Below are positions 49,305-59,038 of a stretch of 64,000 bases of DNA, in pieces; position 1 is the first letter of the stretch, and every line of letters starts with the position of its first letter. Below the pieces are notes generated by a model. It saw nothing but the letters and a program-made list of their open reading frames with translations. It did not search any database and was not told the origin of the DNA. The stretch spans positions 3,193,501 through 3,257,500 of the forward strand of contig NZ_CP117255.1 in assembly GCF_003240565.2 (NCBI RefSeq). The letters run 5' to 3'. The stretch comes from Rhizobium tumorigenes. GTDB taxonomy: Bacteria > Pseudomonadota > Alphaproteobacteria > Rhizobiales > Rhizobiaceae. Position numbers and translations under genes: made by a program.

Positions 49305-49624
49305 GAGCTCTGCCGACCGGCCTTTTCAGTGAGGCCGGATTGCAGAGTGCGTCTTTCAAGCTCGGCTAGAACGTCATCGAGAGGGATCTCGGCGATCTTC
49401 AGCACCACCATCAGATGGTACAGGAGATCAGCGGCCTCATAGGTGAGGTTCTCGCGATCGTTGACGACAGCAGCCATCACTGCCTCGATCGCTTCCTCGC
49501 CGAGCTTCTTGGCAGCCTTTGCCTGGCCTCCTGCAACGAGCTTGGCAGTCCAGGATTCCTCGGCGCCCGCCCGAGAGCGCTGGTCGACGATCTTCTCCAG
49601 ATCGGAAAGGGTAAATCCGCTCAT
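49301..49624 (-). CDS. hisE: Phosphoribosyl-ATP pyrophosphatase HisE
   Basis: Second step of histidine synthesis, removing pyrophosphate from PR-ATP. The 107-residue protein starts [16 protein letters not shown] and has the [14 protein letters not shown] and [11 protein letters not shown] helices with metal-binding acidic residues. Separate from HisI, as usual in alphaproteobacteria. Start at ATG 49624; coupled to coaA downstream by a 4-bp overlap. Confidence 0.96.
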   Translation of the reverse strand: MSGFTLSDLEKIVDQRSRAGAEESWTAKLVAGGQAKAAKKLGEEAIEAVMAAVVNDRENLTYEAADLLYHLMVVLKIAEIPLDDVLAELERRTLQSGLTEKAGRQSS

Positions 49625-49643
49625 TTCGCCTCGTTTCCCCCGG

Positions 49644-50432
49644 TCAGTCGAGTCGCATGGCGATGCCATGCTGCGACATATAGCGCTTTGCCTCGCCGAT
49701 CGAATAGGTGCCGAAGTGAAAAATCGATGCCGCCAGTACGGCAGTGGCGTGACCTTCCGTGACGCCGGCGACAAGGTCGTCCAGCGTGCCGACGCCGCCG
49801 GATGCAATGACCGGCACGCGCACGGCATCGGCAATCGCCCGCGTCAGTTCCAGATCGTAGCCACTCTTCGTGCCGTCCCGGTCCATAGACGTTACCAGCA
49901 GTTCGCCGGCGCCGCGTTCCACCATGCGTGCAGCAAATTCAACGGCATCGATGCCGGTCGCGTTGCGCCCGCCATGGGTATAGATCTCCCAGGCGCTCAT
50001 ATTATCCTGGCCGACGCCCTGGCTGCGGCGACGCTTGGCATCGATGGAGACGACGATGCACTGGTTGCCGAACTTGTCTGCGGCTTGGGCGACGAAATCC
50101 GGATTGGCAACGGCGGCGGAGTTGATCGCCACCTTGTCGGCACCGGCCAGCAGTAGCCGGCGAATATCGGAGACGGCGCGGACACCGCCGCCGACGGTGA
50201 GCGGCATGAAGCAATGCTCTGCCGTCTGGGCTACGACATCGAAAATGGTATCGCGACCGTCGGAAGAGGCTGTGATGTCGAGGAAGCAAAGTTCGTCTGC
50301 ACCGGCCGCGTCATAGGCCTTGGCGGCTTCGACGGGATCACCGGCATCGATCAGGTCGACGAAATTGACACCCTTGACGACGCGTCCGTCCTTGACGTCG
50401 AGGCATGGGATGATACGCGCCTTGAGGGTCAA
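49644..50432 (-). CDS. hisF: Imidazole glycerol phosphate synthase cyclase subunit HisF
   Basis: Partners HisH to form IGP and AICAR. I start it at TTG 50430-50432, preceded by ACGGAGG and overlapping the hisA stop; any longer start is a shadow frame. The 262-residue barrel shows [21 protein letters not shown] with catalytic Asp, [18 protein letters not shown] and [17 protein letters not shown] phosphate loops, and [13 protein letters not shown] with the second catalytic Asp. All family motifs are intact. Confidence 0.97.
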   Translation of the reverse strand: MTLKARIIPCLDVKDGRVVKGVNFVDLIDAGDPVEAAKAYDAAGADELCFLDITASSDGRDTIFDVVAQTAEHCFMPLTVGGGVRAVSDIRRLLLAGADKVAINSAAVANPDFVAQAADKFGNQCIVVSIDAKRRRSQGVGQDNMSAWEIYTHGGRNATGIDAVEFAARMVERGAGELLVTSMDRDGTKSGYDLELTRAIADAVRVPVIASGGVGTLDDLVAGVTEGHATAVLAASIFHFGTYSIGEAKRYMSQHGIAMRLD

Positions 50433-51178
50433 AGTGCCACCTCCGTGGTGCGAGCATCCTTGATCAGCCTGAGGGCTTCGGTCGGATCTATCCGTCCATC
50501 GTAGAGCGCTCGGCCGGAAATCGCGCCTTCGAGCCTGGCTGCGTCCGGTTGCAGCATGCGCCTGATGTCGTCGATCGACGCAAGACCACCGGAGGCAATC
50601 ACGGGGATGGAAACTGCCCCGGCCAGTTCCAGTGTCGATGGCCAGTTGATGCCGGCGAGAATGCCGTCGCGGTCGATGTCCGTGTAGATGATCGCGGCAA
50701 CGCCAGCGCCTTCGAATTTCCGGGCGAGGTCTATGACGCCGAGTTCCGAGGCTTCGGCCCAGCCCTCGACAGCTACCTTGCCACCCTTGGCGTCGATGCC
50801 GACCGCGACTTGGCCCGGAAACTTGCGGCAAGCTTCGATGACCAGCGCCGGATCGCGCACGGCAACGGTTCCAAGAATGACGCGGGCGAGACCGCGCGAA
50901 AGCCAGCTTTCGATATGCTCCAGCGTCCGGATGCCGCCGCCGAGTTGCACCGGATTACGGGTCGCCTTGAGAATGGCATCGACAGCGTCGCCATTGACGC
51001 TCTTGCCTGCAAACGCACCATTGAGATCGACCACGTGCAACCACTCGAAACCCTGGTCCTGGAAGGTCTTTGCCTGTGCTGCCGGGTCCGGATTATAGAC
51101 AGTGGCCTGGTCCATATCGCCGAGCTTCAGCCGCACGCACTGGCCGTCCTTGAGGTCGATGGCGGGAAAAAGGATCAT
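50429..51178 (-). CDS. hisA: ProFAR isomerase HisA
   Basis: Isomerises ProFAR to PRFAR. The 249-residue barrel has [17 protein letters not shown] with the catalytic Asp, [17 protein letters not shown], and [16 protein letters not shown] with the second Asp, plus [16 protein letters not shown]. The gap to hisH is 28 bp, and its stop overlaps the hisF TTG start. Conserved his operon order. Confidence 0.97.
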   Translation of the reverse strand: MILFPAIDLKDGQCVRLKLGDMDQATVYNPDPAAQAKTFQDQGFEWLHVVDLNGAFAGKSVNGDAVDAILKATRNPVQLGGGIRTLEHIESWLSRGLARVILGTVAVRDPALVIEACRKFPGQVAVGIDAKGGKVAVEGWAEASELGVIDLARKFEGAGVAAIIYTDIDRDGILAGINWPSTLELAGAVSIPVIASGGLASIDDIRRMLQPDAARLEGAISGRALYDGRIDPTEALRLIKDARTTEVAL

Positions 51179-51206
51179 CGTGTCGGTCCGTTCAGGGCGC
51201 GCGCCA

Positions 51207-51857
51207 TCAGGGCTGCCAGCGCAGGAAATTGGAAATCAGGGTAAGGCCGAGCGTCTGGCTCTTCTCAGGGTGGAACTGGGCCCCCACCATATTGTCCCGC
51301 CCGACGAAAGCCGTCATCGCGCCGCCGTAGTTCGTGGTGGCGATGATGTCGCCGTCGTCAGCCGCTGCCAGGTGGTAGGAATGCACGAAATAGGCATGCA
51401 GGCCGTCCTGCCCCGTCTTTATGCCATCGAACAGCGCATGCGGACGACGCAGGTCGAGCGTGTTCCAGCCGATCTGCGGGATTTTCAGCGATGGATCGGA
51501 TGGCGTCATTTCCACGACGTCGCCCCTGATCCAGCCGAGGCCCTCCGTGGTCGTCTTCTCCAGCCCGCGCGACGACATCAGCTGCATGCCGACGCAGATG
51601 CCGAGGAAAGGTCGGGCCTTATGCTCGACGGCTTCCGCGAGCGCTTCGGACATGCCGTCAACGGCGCCAAGCCCGCGGCGGCAGTCGGCGTAGGCGCCAA
51701 CGCCCGGCAGGACAATTCTGTCGGCAGAGGCGACCCGCTCGGCCTTGTCGGTCAACTCGATCTCGGCATCGATCCCAATTTCCCTGGCAGCGCGCTCGAA
51801 GGCCTTGGTGGCCGAGCGCAGGTTGCCCGAGCCGTAGTCGATAATGACAACGCGCAT
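51207..51857 (-). CDS. hisH: Imidazole glycerol phosphate synthase glutaminase subunit HisH
   Basis: Class I glutamine amidotransferase that feeds ammonia to HisF. The 216-residue protein has the nucleophile Cys in [11 protein letters not shown], the oxyanion region GVGAYADC, and catalytic His/Glu in [14 protein letters not shown]. It starts [16 protein letters not shown]. It follows the DUF2628 gene by 3 bp, so it is tightly linked to it. Confidence 0.97.
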   Translation of the reverse strand: MRVVIIDYGSGNLRSATKAFERAAREIGIDAEIELTDKAERVASADRIVLPGVGAYADCRRGLGAVDGMSEALAEAVEHKARPFLGICVGMQLMSSRGLEKTTTEGLGWIRGDVVEMTPSDPSLKIPQIGWNTLDLRRPHALFDGIKTGQDGLHAYFVHSYHLAAADDGDIIATTNYGGAMTAFVGRDNMVGAQFHPEKSQTLGLTLISNFLRWQP

Positions 51858-51860
51858 CGC

Positions 51861-52340
51861 TCAGCGTCCTCCGTCGTAGCCGATGAGGCCGAGGGCAGCA
51901 CCCTTGTGGGGATTGCCAGCAGAGTTTTCTCGAATATCCCAGCGTGCAGCGCGGATATCCTCCGGCACTTCCTCCGAAAGGCCACTGAAATAGATATCTT
52001 CGGCCTCGGCGAGATTGCGCGCCGACACCAGGCCACCGGCAACGAAGCCATTGGCCAAAAGGCGGCTGGCAAACAGCATTCGCCCTTCAACTGCAGAGAG
52101 GACACTGACCGCAAGCAGCAGCGACACTCCGGCAGCCCAGAGAGCGGGCGTCCGCAGCAACTCCATCCCGATGCCTTGGAGCAGCAAGGCGCCGATCCCG
52201 AGCAGCCAAAAACGATGGCAGAGCAGCCAGATGCCGGGAAGCAAGAATGCGGTCAGCGAAAAGCCATCGCGCACGAAGCGCGTTTTCTCGTGATCTCTGC
52301 CCGGTCCGATCTCGGGTGTCAGAACTATAAAACTCGCCAT
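51861..52340 (-). CDS. DUF2628 family membrane protein within the his operon
   Basis: A 159-residue protein of unknown function. The N-terminal 25 residues are polar (ending HEKTRFVRDGFS, a conserved DUF2628 motif), then two or three membrane segments span about 28-90 (LTAFLLPGIWLLCHRFWLLGIGALLL and WAAGVSLLLAVSVLSA). The C-terminal 60 residues are soluble and acidic. It lies between hisB and hisH, 3 bp before hisH, and this insertion is shared by rhizobia (from memory). A direct role in histidine synthesis is not suggested by sequence. Confidence 0.85.
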   Translation of the reverse strand: MASFIVLTPEIGPGRDHEKTRFVRDGFSLTAFLLPGIWLLCHRFWLLGIGALLLQGIGMELLRTPALWAAGVSLLLAVSVLSAVEGRMLFASRLLANGFVAGGLVSARNLAEAEDIYFSGLSEEVPEDIRAARWDIRENSAGNPHKGAALGLIGYDGGR

Positions 52341-52365
52341 CGGGGCGCTCCGCTAAAATTCCGGT

Positions 52366-52974
52366 TCAGGCGAGGGTGCCCTTGGTCGATGGCACGCGGC
52401 CCGCCTGGCGGGGATCGATCTCGGTGGCCGTCCGCAAGGCACGGGCCACGGCCTTGAAGCAGGTTTCAGCGATATGATGGTTGTTGGCGCCGTAGTGGTT
52501 GAGAATATGCAACGTGATTCCGGCGTTCTGGGCCAATGCCTGGAAAAACTCGCGCACTAGCTCTGTGTCGAAGCTACCGATCTTCGGCGCACTGAACTGC
52601 ACGTTCCAGACAAGAAAGGGTCGGCCGGAGAGATCGACGGCGGCCTTGGTCATCGTCTCGTCCATGGCAAGATCAATCGACGCGTAGCGGGCGATGCCCC
52701 GCCGGTCGCCCAGCGCCTTGGAGATCGCCTGGCCGATGGCAATACCGGTGTCCTCGACAGCATGGTGATCGTCGACGTGGAGATCGCCTTTGGTCTCGAT
52801 TTCCATGTCGATCAGCGAATGGCGCGATAGCTGGTCGAGCATATGGTCGAAGAACCCGACGCCTGTCGAGATTTTCGAATTGCCGGTACCGTCGAGGTTG
52901 ACGGTGACCGAAACCGAGGTCTCGTTGGTCGCGCGGGAAATACTCGCCGTGCGGTTGGCTGCGGTGTCTGCCAT
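52366..52974 (-). CDS. hisB: Imidazoleglycerol-phosphate dehydratase HisB
   Basis: Dehydrates IGP to imidazole acetol phosphate. ATG 52974 ([19 protein letters not shown]), with GGAG upstream, gives 202 residues. The metal-binding motifs [27 protein letters not shown] and [14 protein letters not shown] are complete. It is the monofunctional dehydratase, not the E. coli HisB fusion with histidinol phosphatase. First gene of the leftward his operon, divergent from hslV. Confidence 0.97.
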   Translation of the reverse strand: MADTAANRTASISRATNETSVSVTVNLDGTGNSKISTGVGFFDHMLDQLSRHSLIDMEIETKGDLHVDDHHAVEDTGIAIGQAISKALGDRRGIARYASIDLAMDETMTKAAVDLSGRPFLVWNVQFSAPKIGSFDTELVREFFQALAQNAGITLHILNHYGANNHHIAETCFKAVARALRTATEIDPRQAGRVPSTKGTLA

Positions 52975-53093
52975 GGCCTGCTCCATCGGATAATGGCCGT
53001 CCATATCAGCCACATGCGAAAATATCCAGAAGTTCCCGCACGACGGGCGCGCCTTTGCCACGCGAGGCGAACCGGAACCGAAAGGAGTGATAT

Positions 53094-53121
53094 TTGCAAT
53101 CGCCGGAAGCCCACTTACATA
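53094..53121 (+). promoter_or_regulatory. Candidate hslVU promoter
   Basis: TTGCAA (53094-53099), 16-bp spacer, TACATA (53116-53121). The element CCCACTTACAT within it could suit the heat-shock sigma RpoH, as hslVU is heat-shock regulated in other bacteria, but the match is loose. A palindrome GCCCGATCATCGGGC (53158-53172) lies between it and the hslV ATG. Confidence 0.35.
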
Positions 53122-53185
53122 GGCTTCAACAGGGCCGATGCGCGGCCCACTGAAACCGCCCGATCATCGGGCAGACAGGTGCTTT

Positions 53186-53716
53186 ATGACAACGATTATT
53201 ACCGTCCGGAAGGGCAACCAGGTGGTCATGGCAGGCGACGGACAGGTCAGCCTCGGCCAGACTGTAATGAAAGGCAACGCCCGCAAGGTCCGTCGCATCG
53301 GCAAGGACGGCGAGGTGATCGCCGGTTTTGCCGGTGCCACAGCCGATGCGTTCACTCTGCTCGACCGCCTGGAGAAGAAGCTCGAACAATATCCGGGCCA
53401 GCTGATGCGCGCTGCCGTCGAACTTGCCAAGGATTGGCGGACAGACAAGTACCTGCGCAATCTCGAAGCGATGATGCTTGTCGCCGACAAGACCACCACC
53501 CTGGCGCTGACCGGCAACGGCGACGTGCTGGAGCCGGAACATGGCACCGTCGCTATCGGCTCCGGCGGCAACTATGCTTTTGCCGCCGCCCGGGCGCTGA
53601 TGGACACGGACAAATCGGCCGAGGAGATCGCCCGCCGCGCCCTCGATATCGCCGCCGACATCTGCGTCTACACCAACCACAGCATTGTCATTGAATCGAT
53701 CAATTCCGACGCCTGA
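53186..53716 (+). CDS. hslV: HslV, ATP-dependent protease proteolytic subunit
   Basis: Threonine protease subunit of HslUV (ClpQY). The start at ATG 53186 gives [20 protein letters not shown]; removal of Met exposes the catalytic Thr. Family blocks [40 protein letters not shown], and the C-terminus [13 protein letters not shown] are intact, giving 176 residues, the usual length. hslU follows 45 bp on. Confidence 0.97.
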   Translation: MTTIITVRKGNQVVMAGDGQVSLGQTVMKGNARKVRRIGKDGEVIAGFAGATADAFTLLDRLEKKLEQYPGQLMRAAVELAKDWRTDKYLRNLEAMMLVADKTTTLALTGNGDVLEPEHGTVAIGSGGNYAFAAARALMDTDKSAEEIARRALDIAADICVYTNHSIVIESINSDA

Positions 53717-53761
53717 GTTTTCTCTCCTGATCGTTTCCAGCCCCGATGGGAAAGCAGTATA

Positions 53762-55069
53762 ATGACCAATTTCTCCCCCCGCGAGATCGTCTCCGAACTC
53801 GACCGTTACATTATTGGCCAGCATGAGGCCAAGCGCGCGGTCGCAATCGCGCTCCGCAATCGCTGGCGTCGCCAGCAGCTGGAGCCCGACCTGCGCGATG
53901 AAGTCATGCCGAAGAATATCCTGATGATCGGGCCGACCGGTGTCGGCAAGACGGAAATCTCCCGTCGCCTCGCCAAGCTTGCCGGTGCGCCCTTCATCAA
54001 GGTGGAAGCTACGAAGTTCACCGAAGTCGGCTATGTCGGCCGCGACGTCGAGCAGATCATCCGTGATCTCGTCGAGGTCGGCATCGGCCTGGTGCGCGAG
54101 AAGATGCGTGCCGAGGTGGAATCGAAGGCCCACATGAGCGCCGAGGAACGCGTGCTCGACGCTCTCGTCGGCGCCACTGCCTCGCCGGCCACCCGCGAAA
54201 GCTTCCGAAAGAAGCTGCGGGACGGCGAACTCGACGACAAGGAAATCGACATCGAAATCGCCGATACTGCTTCCGCCGGTTCCGGTTTCGAAATTCCCGG
54301 CATGCCCGGCGCCAATATCGGCGTCCTCAACCTGTCTGAAATGTTCGGCAAGGCCATGGGCAACAAGACCAAGAAAGTCCGCACCACGGTCAAGGCTTCC
54401 TACGCCGATCTGATACGGGACGAATCCGACAAGCTGGTCGATAATGAGGTTGTCCAGCGAGAGGCGGTGCGCTCTGCCGAGAACGACGGTATCGTCTTCC
54501 TCGATGAGATCGACAAGATCGCTACCCGTGAGGGCGGCATCGGCGCGGGCGTGTCCCGCGAAGGCGTTCAGCGCGACCTGCTGCCGCTGGTCGAAGGCAC
54601 CACCGTATCGACAAAGTACGGACCTGTGAAAACGGACCACATCCTGTTTATCGCCTCGGGCGCGTTCCATGTCTCCAAGCCATCGGACCTTCTGCCCGAA
54701 CTCCAGGGTCGCCTGCCGATCCGCGTCGAACTGAAGCCGCTCAGCAAGGACGACATGCGCCGCATCCTGACCGAGACGGAGGCAAGCCTCATACGCCAGT
54801 ACAAGGCGCTGATGGAAACGGAAGGCTTCTCGCTCGATTTCACCGATGATGCGCTCGATGCATTGGCGGATGTCGCTGTCCACCTGAACTCTTCGGTCGA
54901 GAATATCGGTGCCCGTCGCCTCCAGACTGTGATGGAGCGCGTGCTAGACGACATCTCCTACAACGCACCTGATCGCGGAGGTGCGTCGCTCACTATCGAC
55001 GCGGCCTATGTTCAGAAACACGTTGGCGATCTCGCCGCCAACACCGATCTGTCGCGTTACATCCTGTAG
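53762..55069 (+). CDS. hslU: HslU, AAA+ ATPase of the HslUV protease
   Basis: Unfolds substrates for HslV. The 435-residue protein has Walker [17 protein letters not shown] (about residues 57-66), the pore loop GYVGRDVE, the intermediate I-domain, Walker [14 protein letters not shown], and sensor-2 [17 protein letters not shown]. The C-terminus ends DLSRYIL, the segment that docks into HslV. Length matches the family. Confidence 0.98.
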   Translation: MTNFSPREIVSELDRYIIGQHEAKRAVAIALRNRWRRQQLEPDLRDEVMPKNILMIGPTGVGKTEISRRLAKLAGAPFIKVEATKFTEVGYVGRDVEQIIRDLVEVGIGLVREKMRAEVESKAHMSAEERVLDALVGATASPATRESFRKKLRDGELDDKEIDIEIADTASAGSGFEIPGMPGANIGVLNLSEMFGKAMGNKTKKVRTTVKASYADLIRDESDKLVDNEVVQREAVRSAENDGIVFLDEIDKIATREGGIGAGVSREGVQRDLLPLVEGTTVSTKYGPVKTDHILFIASGAFHVSKPSDLLPELQGRLPIRVELKPLSKDDMRRILTETEASLIRQYKALMETEGFSLDFTDDALDALADVAVHLNSSVENIGARRLQTVMERVLDDISYNAPDRGGASLTIDAAYVQKHVGDLAANTDLSRYIL

Positions 55070-55229
55070 CGCCAGCGCTGCCCTCGGTCCCCTCCTTGTG
55101 TCGGGACCGGGGCCCACGATGAACGCGGCATTCATCGGCCATTAAGCTAAATGAAATATATTATTCACTATGAGTTGGCTTAGATTCGTTGGGTTCAGGC
55201 CCAGTTCCCGAGCCTTCGTGGAGGTGGCA

Positions 55230-55598
55230 ATGTTAAAGAAGACTGTTGTATCAATGCTGATCCTGGCGTCGGTCGCCGGAGGCGCGCTTAGCACCGCAAG
55301 CACTGCCGAAGCCCAATACCGCCGTCCTCCGCAGGACGATGGCTGGGACCGTGGCCCGCCACCCCCGCAGCGGCGCCATCACCACAATAACAATGGCGGC
55401 ATCATTGCCGGTGGCATCGCAGCCGGCGTACTTGGCGGCCTGATCGGCGGCGCTTTGGCCAATGGCAACGACGGTGGTTATGGCTATGCACCGCCGCCCC
55501 CACCTCCGCCGCAGCCACGCTGCTGGTTCGAGGACCGCCCGGTTCAGAACCAGTATGACGACGGCTGGCACCGCGAACAGATCCGCGTCTGCAACTAA
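55230..55598 (+). CDS. Small secreted Pro/His/Gly-rich protein with a glycine-zipper segment
   Basis: Unrecognised 122-residue exported protein. ATG 55230 follows GGAGGTGGCA. A signal peptide spans about residues 1-28 (MLKKTVVSMLILASVAGGAL... cut near AEA). The mature part has PPPPQRRHHHNNN, then a glycine-zipper GGIIAGGIAAGVLGGLIGG (about residues 55-75), which might insert in a membrane, then PPPPPPPQPRCWF and a C-terminal pair of Cys (CWFEDR, RVCN). It looks like envelope lipoprotein-like / RcnB-neighbour families but no function can be assigned. Followed by a hairpin with a T tract. Confidence 0.75.
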   Translation: MLKKTVVSMLILASVAGGALSTASTAEAQYRRPPQDDGWDRGPPPPQRRHHHNNNGGIIAGGIAAGVLGGLIGGALANGNDGGYGYAPPPPPPPQPRCWFEDRPVQNQYDDGWHREQIRVCN

Positions 55599-55655
55599 GG
55601 TCGCGCCTTCTCAGCGCCATGCGGACGCATCAATATCCAGTTTGTAATATACGAC

Positions 55656-55695
55656 GGACGCGATCTGACACGCTGCAGGTCGCGTCCTTTCTGTT
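55656..55695 (+). terminator. Rho-independent terminator of the small secreted protein gene
   Basis: GGACGCGA (55656-55663) pairs with TCGCGTCC (55680-55687), with an inner CTG/CAG pairing, followed by TTTCTGTTT. Confidence 0.7.
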
Positions 55696-55892
55696 TGCCA
55701 GACTTTCGACCTCCTCAGCCAGCCCATCGTTATTCCTGGTTTTTTCGACCATAACCTCTCGACACCGGGCCGTTAACTTTTTAGGTGATGGTCAGTTTCC
55801 TTGGGGCGTCGGCGTCGGGTTGGCATTATTCGGCCAAGATTGTGATCCACGCCTCCGGAAAGACCGATGAACCTTCGACGGGGCAGCCAATC

Positions 55893-56846
55893 GTGCGACG
55901 CATTCTCATTTCCCTCCTGGTTGCCGTCCTGAGCCTTGGCTCGATCCCTGCAAGCGCTGCCGGAATCCTGACTGTACCGCCCGGTAACCGCAATGCCGAG
56001 CAACCTGACATCCCGGGCGCATCTGTTCGCCGCACCAAGGGCACCAATTCCAGTTTCGATCGCAAGTACCAGAAGGTCCGCCAGTTGCTGGCAACCGACA
56101 GCAAGCTGATGTCGAAGATCAAAGCTGTGTCGCGCGCTTATGGCATCGATCCCATCCATGTCGTCGGGGCACTCGTCGGCGAGCATACCTATAATGTCGA
56201 TGCGTATGACGGCCTGCAGTCCTACTACGTCAAGGCTGCCTCCTACGCCGGAGAAAGCTTCAAGTTTGCCTACAATGGCGAGAACGTCGATGATTTCGTC
56301 GCCCGTCCGCAGTTCGCCAAGTGCAACGGAAAAAGCGATTCCTACAGCCTCTGGACTTGCCGCGAGGATGTCTGGAACGACGCCTTCAAGGGAAAAACCG
56401 TCGACGGAAAATCTTTTCCCAACAATCGCTTCAGCGCCGTCTTCTTCCAGCCCTTCTACGCTGGCCAGACCTTTGGCCTCGGCCAGATCAACCCACTGAC
56501 GGCGCTGATGCTGTCCGATATGGTGTCGCGGACATCAGGCATCCCGAAGCTCGACGAGCGCAAGGCCGGCGATGTCTATCACGCCATCATGGATCCGGAT
56601 ATTTCGCTTGCCTTCGTCGCCGCCGCTGCCCGGCGCTCGATAGACGACTACCGCTCGATCGCCGGCATGGATATTTCCGGCAACCCGGGCCTCACCGCCA
56701 CCCTCTACAATGTCGGAAATTCCCGTCAGCGCGCCACGGCCCTTGCCGCGCGCAACAGGGGCGCCAGCCAGCCTGTCTGGCCTGAAGAGAATTATTACGG
56801 CTGGCTGATCAACGACAAGCTGGATGATCTGAAGTCGCTGCTTTGA
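55893..56846 (+). CDS. DUF1402 family exported protein
   Basis: A 317-residue protein of unknown function in alphaproteobacteria. I favour GTG 55893, which makes VRRILISLLVAVLSLGSIPASAAG a clean signal peptide (cut near ASA); an ATG at 55785 would add 36 residues in front of it. The mature domain is conserved: KAVSRAYGIDPIHVVGALVGEHTYNVDAYD and FGLGQINPLTALMLSD, and YRSIAGMDISGNPGLTATLYNVG. The GLGQINP and YNVG motifs resemble those of lysozyme-like transglycosylases, so a wall-active role is possible (inference). Confidence 0.83.
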   Translation: MRRILISLLVAVLSLGSIPASAAGILTVPPGNRNAEQPDIPGASVRRTKGTNSSFDRKYQKVRQLLATDSKLMSKIKAVSRAYGIDPIHVVGALVGEHTYNVDAYDGLQSYYVKAASYAGESFKFAYNGENVDDFVARPQFAKCNGKSDSYSLWTCREDVWNDAFKGKTVDGKSFPNNRFSAVFFQPFYAGQTFGLGQINPLTALMLSDMVSRTSGIPKLDERKAGDVYHAIMDPDISLAFVAAAARRSIDDYRSIAGMDISGNPGLTATLYNVGNSRQRATALAARNRGASQPVWPEENYYGWLINDKLDDLKSLL

Positions 56847-56977
56847 TCTGTGCGCGAACAGGCACGCAAATCAGCGAGTTGAGCCAGCGGCGTTTTTCCC
56901 ATGAGCGTCGATCTTTGTGAGTCTGGTTACTCCGGCTGCGAAACGGAAAGAGGCCGTGCTACCCATTCCATACCAAT

Positions 56978-57008
56978 AAAAAAGGCTGCCGGAAGTTATC
57001 CGACAGCC
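56978..57008 (-). terminator. Hairpin terminator of the L,D-transpeptidase gene
   Basis: GGCTGCCGG (56984-56992) and CCGACAGCC (57000-57008) pair with one mismatch; on the minus strand the stem is followed by a TTTTTT tract in the 56977-56983 region. It also ends the 187-bp non-coding stretch after the DUF1402 gene. Confidence 0.75.
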
Positions 57009-57032
57009 GCTGATTTCGATGAGATGTGAAAT

Positions 57033-57707
57033 CTACTGGATGACGACGACTTTGGTCGTATGGCCCGGAAGGACGCGGCTGTAGAGATCGATGACGTCCT
57101 GGTTGATCAGGCGAATGCAGCCCGAAGATGCTGCCGTGCCGATGGAAGCCCATTCTGGCGTTCCATGCAGGCGGAACAGGGTGTCCTGGCCCTTGTCGTT
57201 GTAGAGATACATTGCACGGGCGCCGAGCGGGTTTTCGAGGCCTGGATTCATGCCACCTTCGACGAACTTGGCGATTTCCGGCCGGCGCTCTGCCATTTCT
57301 TTTGGCGGGTGCCAATTTGGCCATTCCTGCTTCCAGGCAACGTAGGCGTTGCCCGACCAGGCAAAGCCAGCCTTGCCGACGCTGATGCCGTAGCGCATGG
57401 CCTGGCCATCCGGCAGGATGTAATAAAGATGACGTTCGCGGGTGTTGACGATGATGGTGCCCGGCGATTCCGTCGTCTGATAGCTGATGATCTGGCGGCG
57501 GAATTCCGGCTTGACCTTCTGGATCGGGATAGCAGGAAGCGAGAAGCCGGAATCCTGGGTGACCCCGTAGTCGCCATCAAACGTCTTCAGCGTATCGACC
57601 GAAGAGCTTGGCGCGGTAATCGGCGCAGCCATCGCTGTGGAAGAATAGCCGGCCGCGGCAAATGCCGCGACAAGGCCCAATACAGTCATTGCATTGCTGA
57701 AGCGCAT
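57033..57707 (-). CDS. L,D-transpeptidase (YkuD / ErfK family)
   Basis: Periplasmic enzyme making 3-3 peptidoglycan cross-links or attaching proteins to the wall; these are prominent in Rhizobiales, which grow at the pole. ATG 57707, with a GAGAGACC site, gives a signal peptide MRFSNAMTVLGLVAAFAAAG. The YkuD domain contains RHLYYILPDGQAMRYGISVGK and the catalytic HGTPEWASIGTAASSGCIRLINQD with the active-site Cys. Length 224 residues. Monocistronic with its own terminator. Confidence 0.93.
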   Translation of the reverse strand: MRFSNAMTVLGLVAAFAAAGYSSTAMAAPITAPSSSVDTLKTFDGDYGVTQDSGFSLPAIPIQKVKPEFRRQIISYQTTESPGTIIVNTRERHLYYILPDGQAMRYGISVGKAGFAWSGNAYVAWKQEWPNWHPPKEMAERRPEIAKFVEGGMNPGLENPLGARAMYLYNDKGQDTLFRLHGTPEWASIGTAASSGCIRLINQDVIDLYSRVLPGHTTKVVVIQ

Positions 57708-57881
57708 GGGGGTCTCTCGATTTTGTGTCTGGAATTCAGGGTTTTGCCAACCATCTCTGGCAAGGTTTATTTTCGATATCACCGCATTGCAAGTAAACGC
57801 GTCGCACAAATAATCGTGTGAGCCGCGATTTGAGAGCGCATGGTTTTTTTGCAACAAAACTTGGTCTAGACTGGTTAAATC

Positions 57882-58370
57882 ATGACGATTCTCAGCCTAT
57901 ACAATAACAATCCGTTAATAGATGGTCGCCAGTCTGAGCGTGCGATGCTGGTGCGCAAGGGCGCCCAGCGCCTGCTCCACGAGATGAGGCATGCAGTCCT
58001 GCCGGAGTTGACGCTCGCCGGCGGCAGGCGGGCCGATCTCATCAGCCTCAGCGAAAAGGGCGAGATCTGGATCATCGAAATCAAGTCGTCCGTCGAGGAC
58101 TTTCGTGTCGATCGGAAATGGCCGGACTACCGGCTGCAATGCGACCGTCTGTTCTTTGCCACGCACAAGGATGTGCCGCTCGATATCTTTCCGGAGGAAT
58201 GCGGCCTGATCCTGTCCGACGGCTACGGCGCCCACATGGTGCGCGAGGCGCCCGAGCACAGGTTGACGCCAACCACCCGCCGCGCCGTCACGCTCAATTT
58301 CTCGCGCGTCGCCGCTCAACGCCTGCTCGCGGCAGAATGGGCAACCGGCAAGCCGCTGCCGATCGAATAG
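57882..58370 (+). CDS. mmcB: MmcB family DNA repair protein
   Basis: Putative nuclease-like protein of the MmcB family, linked to DNA damage response in Caulobacter. The 162-residue protein has a PD-(D/E)XK-type core: ELTLAGGRRADLISLSEKGEIWIIEIKSS (Asp and Glu-x-Lys positions), followed by DYRLQCDRLFFATHKDVPLDIFPEECG. No signal peptide. It stands alone on the plus strand and converges with actR (4-bp gap), sharing no terminator I can see. Confidence 0.88.
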   Translation: MTILSLYNNNPLIDGRQSERAMLVRKGAQRLLHEMRHAVLPELTLAGGRRADLISLSEKGEIWIIEIKSSVEDFRVDRKWPDYRLQCDRLFFATHKDVPLDIFPEECGLILSDGYGAHMVREAPEHRLTPTTRRAVTLNFSRVAAQRLLAAEWATGKPLPIE

Positions 58371-58374
58371 CCCG

Positions 58375-58956
58375 CTATTTAGGCGCCCGCTTGGCCAGGA
58401 TCCGCTGCAGCGTACGCCGATGCATATTGAGACGCCGCGCCGTCTCCGAAACATTGCGCTCGCACATCTCGTATACCCGCTGGATGTGTTCCCAGCGCAC
58501 CCGGTCGGCTGACATCGGGTTTTCCGGCACGTCGGCCTTTCCGCCGGGCCGCTGCGTCAACGCGGCGTAGACATCGTCGGCGTCAGCCGGCTTGGATAGA
58601 TAGTCCACCGCACCAAGCTTCACGGCGGTGACAGCGGTAGCGATGTTGCCGTAGCCGGTGAGGACGATCACCCGTGTGTCGTCGCGGCGCTGGCGAATGG
58701 CTTCGATCACGTCGAGGCCGTTACCGTCGCCAAGCCTCAGATCGATGACTGCATATTTCGGCGGATGGGCCTTCGATTTCGTCACGCCTTCCGCAACGCT
58801 GTCGGCCGTTTCGACGAGAAAGCCGCGTGTTTCCATAGCCCGGGCAAGTCGCCTCAGAAACGGGCCGTCGTCGTCGACGATCAGCAGGCTCGGATCCGGG
58901 CCGATATCACCGTCGCTGGAGGCAAGTGTCTCGATGTCGTGGTCTAGATCTGTCAT
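58375..58956 (-). CDS. actR: ActR (RegA-type) response regulator
   Basis: Response regulator of the redox / acid-responsive ActS-ActR (RegBA) system. From ATG 58956 (MTDLDHDIETLASSDGD) it is 193 residues. The receiver has LLIVDDDGPFLRRL, the phospho-acceptor Asp in KYAVIDLRLGDGNG, and VDYLSKPAD with Lys. It lacks an AAA domain and ends in a Fis-type HTH with VYEMCERNVSETARRLNMHRRTLQRIL, typical of RegA. The upstream gene actS lies 82 bp away, and a 5'-gap of the same size may carry the promoter. Confidence 0.95.
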   Translation of the reverse strand: MTDLDHDIETLASSDGDIGPDPSLLIVDDDGPFLRRLARAMETRGFLVETADSVAEGVTKSKAHPPKYAVIDLRLGDGNGLDVIEAIRQRRDDTRVIVLTGYGNIATAVTAVKLGAVDYLSKPADADDVYAALTQRPGGKADVPENPMSADRVRWEHIQRVYEMCERNVSETARRLNMHRRTLQRILAKRAPK

Positions 58957-59038
58957 TCCGTGATCCCGGCGGTTTTCCGCCTGCGTATATCTTCTGTGTA
59001 TATATAGCGTCGCGAGCACTGGTCATAAGCCCGTCGGC

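Noticed and set aside
50433..50831. N-terminal extension of hisF by 133 residues
   Set aside because: Extension lies inside hisA in another frame and is Arg/His-rich; TTG 50432 has a ribosome site and the family start.
53126..54883. A 585-residue minus-strand frame across hslV and hslU
   Set aside because: Antisense shadow of two well-supported genes; no recognisable domain, and codon bias follows hslVU.
55085..55109. Hairpin CGGTCCC / GGGACCG after hslU as a terminator
   Set aside because: 7-bp stem with 11-nt loop and no T tract; could be chance in GC-rich DNA.
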